Below are positions 60,634 to 64,000 of a DNA stretch of 64,000 nucleotides, piece after piece. The notes under the pieces are model-generated. The model had not been told where the DNA came from and did not search any database. It was given only the letters and a program-made list of their open reading frames with translations. Source of the DNA: Lunatimonas salinarum (GTDB taxonomy: Bacteria; Bacteroidota; Bacteroidia; Cytophagales; Cyclobacteriaceae); the NCBI RefSeq assembly GCF_017811155.1, contig NZ_JACVCV010000004.1, forward strand, positions 62,001 through 126,000, written 5' to 3'. Within the stretch, counting starts at the first letter, position 1. The number at the start of each line of letters is the position of its first letter. The translations under genes were made by a program, and so were the position numbers.

Positions 60634-61356
60634 CGGAAAGTCGGTGTCCAACACGTGAAGAATAAACGATATCAATTCCGATATTTCCCTCCATTCAAAG
60701 GGCAACATATCCTGCGAATGGGCGAGAGCATCCCGTAACTTCCCCAAATCTCGCATGGTGTCGTCAAAGGCCTTTCTACTGAGGTGATTCCCAAAAATTC
60801 GGTACCGTTTTTCCTTCGAAAAAACCGAACCCAGGTCTGCCAAATGCAGGCATTGGACCAGATCAATCTCTTCAGAACGGGAGCGCTTCATCCGGTAAAG
60901 CTTACGGGCAGCCGCCAGCCGTTCACTGGACAAACTCTGCTCCCATTTCGGCACAAAGGTACGCACCATTTCTTTTAACACCGTCTCCAAGACACTCACA
61001 AATCCAAACAAGGCCAATCGAACGGGGATTTTGTCCAAGTCGCTACGGGTGGCAATATGCGTAACCCTTCCTCCACTCCGCAAAAACACCCTCCTTTTCT
61101 CCGCGATATGCGGAAATACCGATAGCAATGGGGCGTTCAGAGAAAATACCTCATCTGCGGGAATTTCCATCAGGCGATCATCCCCCGCATCAAATTTCAT
61201 CAGGCCTGCAGGAGTAGCCACTACGGCAGTCTGGAAATTTCGGTTTCCCATCTCAGATAAATAGGTATCAAGCTGAAAAACCGCCAACTCCTCAGCTATC
61301 GCACGTATCGACAGATGGTCTTTGAAAAAATCAAACAGCTCGTGAACTTCATTCAT
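60616..61356 (-). CDS. CBS-domain protein with HEPN-like C-terminal domain
   Basis: A 246-residue soluble protein. Residues about 40-130 look like a CBS region: VVATPAGLMKFDAG, then FLRSGGRVTHIATRSDLDKIPVRLALFGFVSVLE. CBS domains commonly bind adenine nucleotides. The C-terminal part (about 150-240) is helical with EEIDLVQCLHLADLGSV and the motif RDALAHS, which has the R-x4-H spacing (Arg208, His213) of HEPN RNase domains. Similar CBS + helical proteins exist in many bacteria without known function. It converges with the lipoprotein gene. Nucleotide-controlled RNA cleavage is a hypothesis only. Confidence 0.7.
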   Translation of the reverse strand: MNEVHELFDFFKDHLSIRAIAEELAVFQLDTYLSEMGNRNFQTAVVATPAGLMKFDAGDDRLMEIPADEVFSLNAPLLSVFPHIAEKRRVFLRSGGRVTHIATRSDLDKIPVRLALFGFVSVLETVLKEMVRTFVPKWEQSLSSERLAAARKLYRMKRSRSEEIDLVQCLHLADLGSVFSKEKRYRIFGNHLSRKAFDDTMRDLGKLRDALAHSQDMLPFEWREISELISFILHVLDTDFPSPTFK

Positions 61357-61568
61357 CGGCTAAAAATAACAAATTCAGCGCATTCCAATGAGGTGAATTG
61401 GTACGAAGCTGACAAAGCCAATCTTCTTACCTGTCGGGTATCAGAGCGGATAGCTGAAAACAAAGCAACTATAGATTAAAAAAATAGCCGTATTTTACCT
61501 GTATGCTCCCAGAAAGCGGGCTGTATTGCACAAAATAAGCTACCTTAGGATAACAAAAGCTCTCTCTT

Positions 61569-62600
61569 ATGAACGATGCCCCCCAATCGAACAGGAAGTT
61601 ATTAACCCCTTTTTATTTTTTGGTTCTCGTCCTACTCATTTGGCAGGCATGTACCCATCCCATCCAATCCGATTCTATCAAAAGCGACGAAATGATCTCC
61701 AAAACAACACGCAGAACCGAACTCTATAAATTGCTGGGACGACTGCCCGAAAGGGACCGACCAATATCCGTGGAGTTGGTAGCTGTAACCGAAACCGACG
61801 GAATGGTGACCGAAAAATGGCTGATGGACCTGAACGGGATAGAGAAGGTGCCTGCCTTCTTTACCAAACCCGCCAACGCCCAAGGAAAACTACCCTTGGT
61901 ATTTTTTAACCATTCCCACTTCGGCCAATATGCGGTGGGCAAAAATGAACTGGTGATGGGCAGAAAGGAAATGCAGTCACCGGCCTATGCCAAAGCCTTG
62001 GCCGAGGAGGGCTACGCCGCATTCTGCTTAGATTCGTGGGGCTTTGGCGAGCGGTCTGGAAGACCGGAACTGGATATCTTCAAGGAGATGCTTTGGAAGG
62101 GGCAAGTGATGTTTGGCATGATGGTATATGATAACCTGAAGGCATTGGACTACTTGCACACCCGTGAAGATTTGGATACAGACCGCATTGCCACCATGGG
62201 CATGTCCATGGGAAGCACCATGGCCTGGTGGCTGGGAGCTTTGGATGAACGAATCAAGGTGGTGGTAGACCTCAACTGTCTGACAGACTTCCATACGTTG
62301 ATGGACAAGGGAGAACTTCGCCTCCACGGCATCTATTACTACGTGCCCGACCTCCTAACGCACTTTACGACCGCATCCATCAATGCGCTGATCGCCCCAC
62401 GGCCCCATTTTGGGCTTGCCGGACGATTCGACCCCCTGACCCCGCTCGAAGGGCTGGAAATCATCGACACTGAGCTAAAGAAAGCTTACGAAAATGAAGG
62501 GGCTCCCGACGCCTGGAAACTCAAGATCTACGACGTGGGTCACGAGGAAACCGCGGAAATGAGAGCCGATATCCTGGAGTTTCTCCGGCAGTGGCTCTAA
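61569..62600 (+). CDS. Alpha/beta hydrolase lipoprotein (dienelactone hydrolase/acetyl-esterase type)
   Basis: A 343-residue secreted hydrolase. The N-terminus has a lipoprotein signal with lipobox IWQAC. The fold shows KLPLVFFNHSHFGQYAVGKNE (oxyanion-side), AFCLDSWGFGERSG, the nucleophile in MGMSMGS, DLNCLTDFHTLMD and the final His in YDVGHEETAEM. The family includes acetyl-xylan esterases and related enzymes. The catalytic Asp is probably in GRFDPLTP. The substrate is unknown; its place near GH9 may hint at plant-type polysaccharide. Confidence 0.85.
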   Translation: MNDAPQSNRKLLTPFYFLVLVLLIWQACTHPIQSDSIKSDEMISKTTRRTELYKLLGRLPERDRPISVELVAVTETDGMVTEKWLMDLNGIEKVPAFFTKPANAQGKLPLVFFNHSHFGQYAVGKNELVMGRKEMQSPAYAKALAEEGYAAFCLDSWGFGERSGRPELDIFKEMLWKGQVMFGMMVYDNLKALDYLHTREDLDTDRIATMGMSMGSTMAWWLGALDERIKVVVDLNCLTDFHTLMDKGELRLHGIYYYVPDLLTHFTTASINALIAPRPHFGLAGRFDPLTPLEGLEIIDTELKKAYENEGAPDAWKLKIYDVGHEETAEMRADILEFLRQWL

Positions 62601-62918
62601 AAAACAGATCGGGATGTCTGTGGGATGGATTGTCACACCTTTGGTGCTTACGGGGATTGGAATGACATGTTTGCATAACCTTGGTAGGCTATTTCTATGA
62701 TTACCGCACCATTGGTGCTTTAATGGAGGTGGCCGCACGATTCCATGGCCCTTTAGGCCATACCAGTGCCCGTCGCACCGTTGGTGTTTGGTTAATTATC
62801 AGCACCAAGGGTGCAAAATCATTAGCCTCGGGCAACGCAGAAAGAAGGCTGCGAAGACACCTCCCAAGCGCAAAGACGTGGAATCAATACCCTGAGGCAC
62901 CCATCCACCGAAGTGCCA
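62601..62918. repeat. Cluster of GCACC-N3-GGTGC palindromes (REP-like region)
   Basis: The gene-free stretch between the hydrolase and the RES toxin holds at least four related palindromes: ACACCTTTGGTGC (62635-62647), GCACCATTGGTGC (62706-62718), GCACCGTTGGTG (62775-62786) and GCACCAAGGGTGC (62802-62814), plus a shorter ccttggtagg and CCATGGCC. Such dispersed units in Bacteroidota often flank REP-associated tyrosine transposase genes. No transposase frame is intact here, so this would be a remnant or an orphan array. Confidence 0.6.
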
Positions 62919-63386
62919 TCAGCCCCCAAGTTTGTAAGCAAACTTGCGGGTATCCACCACCCGCAACAGCTCCTGTATACCGGGAAAGGAGGGATTGATC
63001 AATAAATTGTGCTCTTCCGGATAAAAAGACTCATGCAACCGCGCGGAAGGAACCTGGAGAAAGGGAAAGGTATTTTGCATCAGCCACTGCCTGCCAAAAT
63101 CCTGGGTCGCTTTGCCATGGGGCAATACATCCCAATTCTCGGGAAGACTGCTCCTTTCGAGTGTACCGATCAGGCTATCGGACGGGATCTCATATACGAT
63201 CACAAACCACGGATCGGCACCAACAGATGTCCCCTTGATACATAGGTACTCCAAAGCCGCCAAAGCAGCCGAGCTTGCCGCGTAGATCATGGGCAACCCT
63301 TTGGGGTTCCACCTTCCGCCAGACAGGGAACTGCTGTACGGCGCTTGGTGGTACCTCTCCGACATCATGCGGTAATATGTCAACAT
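62919..63386 (-). CDS. RES-domain toxin
   Basis: A 155-residue RES protein; studied relatives (MbcT, Res, ParT types) use or modify NAD+ and arrest growth. The RES landmarks are Arg6 near the N-terminus, GGRWNPKGLPMIYAASSAALAALEYL and the C-terminal Ser/Glu region (ESFYPEEHNLLINP). It starts 3 nt after the antitoxin stop, the normal antitoxin-first order. The right neighbour is the palindrome cluster. Function as a toxin is inferred from the pair. Confidence 0.9.
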   Translation of the reverse strand: MLTYYRMMSERYHQAPYSSSLSGGRWNPKGLPMIYAASSAALAALEYLCIKGTSVGADPWFVIVYEIPSDSLIGTLERSSLPENWDVLPHGKATQDFGRQWLMQNTFPFLQVPSARLHESFYPEEHNLLINPSFPGIQELLRVVDTRKFAYKLGG

Positions 63387-63389
63387 GCG

Positions 63390-63935
63390 CTAGAGGAAAT
63401 TGCCGTAGTGGAGGGCATCTACCGCCTCATGCACCAGCTCTATGCCCGCCATGGAAAGCATCAGATCCACCGGCTTAGATTGACCTAGGGATAAATTGGG
63501 AGTGTGCAGCCAGGATTTGAAGTGGGATTGCTGACCAAAACCCTCCATACCCTTCCTGATGGCCTCATCGATCTTAAAGAACTGGTAAGAACCCGGCGTA
63601 CCTATCAGGCTCGCAGCAGACCACCTGGATACCGTGCTCGGCGAAACAGCCGTCGCCTTGGCCACATCCACCATCTTCAGCTCCAAAAAATCAACGATGG
63701 GAGAAATCTCGGCAAATGTAAGGTTCTTTTCTAGGTGTGCCGCCACATCAAACATACTGTGGACATCTCTGAGGGAGACCAAAAAATACCCATAGCCTCT
63801 CTTTACCTCATAACTGACCCTATCATCTCCCCTCCGGACGACAAATGTATCGGCATATCCGTACTCCCCTTGGAGATCATGAAGGGCGGACACATCCTCT
63901 TGGGCCGGGGGCATGTATTTTTTAACCTTTGCCAT
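63390..63935 (-). CDS. Xre/MbcA/ParS-type antitoxin with DUF2384
   Basis: A 181-residue antitoxin. The middle has a helix-turn-helix (LELKMVDVAKATAVSPSTVSRWSA, about residues 85-108). The C-terminal 45 residues match DUF2384: SWLHTPNLSLGQSKPVDLMLSMAGIELVHEAVDAL. DUF2384 proteins neutralise RES toxins and repress their own operon. Start 63935 (MAKVKKYM) is favoured over 63947 because a promoter ends only a few bases before 63947, so the longer form would need leaderless translation. The N-terminal 70 residues are longer than in many relatives. Confidence 0.87.
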   Translation of the reverse strand: MAKVKKYMPPAQEDVSALHDLQGEYGYADTFVVRRGDDRVSYEVKRGYGYFLVSLRDVHSMFDVAAHLEKNLTFAEISPIVDFLELKMVDVAKATAVSPSTVSRWSAASLIGTPGSYQFFKIDEAIRKGMEGFGQQSHFKSWLHTPNLSLGQSKPVDLMLSMAGIELVHEAVDALHYGNFL

Positions 63936-63955
63936 AATCAGTTTCATTTGACAAA

Positions 63956-63986
63956 CAAATATACATCATTTGAAATAATTTTACAA
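63956..63986 (-). promoter_or_regulatory. Promoter of the antitoxin-toxin operon
   Basis: On the minus strand TTG, 20 nt, then TATATTTG. Transcription would start near 63950. A TTTG repeat (TTTGTTTGTC) immediately follows, possibly part of an operator. Confidence 0.7.
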
Positions 63987-64000
63987 GTTATTCCCCATTT

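Overview
The window looks like a chromosomal core segment from a Bacteroidota bacterium, most likely order Cytophagales and possibly Cyclobacteriaceae. The supporting signs are the gene order (str genes with rpsJ attached to fusA, then S10-spc-alpha, carA, eno and an ftsB-like gene), promoters of the Bacteroidota type (TTG, 19-20 nt spacer, TAnnTTTG), near absence of Shine-Dalgarno sites, many secreted lipoproteins, and accessory families common in that phylum (DUF1080, Gfo/Idh/MocA with a Tat signal, 6-bladed propellers, CarboxypepD_reg proteins, DUF3467). The genus is an inference; no 16S gene lies in the window.

Left end (1-10.4 kb): a very large LamG-repeat protein without a signal peptide on the + strand faces a minus-strand block: an ftsB/divIC-like gene, an outer-membrane beta-barrel gene, cysE and cysM (cysteine synthesis from serine). 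Upstream lie a CarboxypepD_reg-type protein broken by one extra base in an A7 homopolymer, and a beta-propeller lipoprotein.

Centre (10.4-44.7 kb): almost all minus strand, and almost all for translation and transcription. Read in transcription order it is tRNA-Tyr, tRNA-Gly, tRNA-Thr, tuf; tRNA-Trp, secE, nusG, rplK, rplA, rplJ, rplL; rpoB, rpoC; DUF3467; rpsL, rpsG, fusA, rpsJ; then rplC to rplQ (S10, spc and alpha operons joined, including secY, map, infA and rpoA); then carA and eno. Terminators and exact-match promoters divide the block into at least five transcription units. rpsJ is cut off from rplC by a terminator and a new promoter.

Right end (44.7-64 kb): accessory and housekeeping genes. 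They include two M1 aminopeptidases, a small biotin carrier protein, pyrH-frr, a DUF1080 + Gfo/Idh/MocA pair, an acyl-ACP desaturase, an SMP-30-like lipoprotein, a GNAT acetyltransferase, an NADP-type aldehyde dehydrogenase tightly linked to a GH9 glycosidase, a CBS-HEPN-like protein, an alpha/beta hydrolase, and a DUF2384/RES toxin-antitoxin pair at the edge. Two intergenic regions (about 53.9-54.1 kb and 62.6-62.9 kb) hold clusters of short palindromes resembling dispersed extragenic repeats.

The best candidates for undescribed biology are the signal-less LamG giant, the CBS + HEPN-like protein, and the palindrome clusters. No CRISPR array, prophage or intact insertion sequence was seen.
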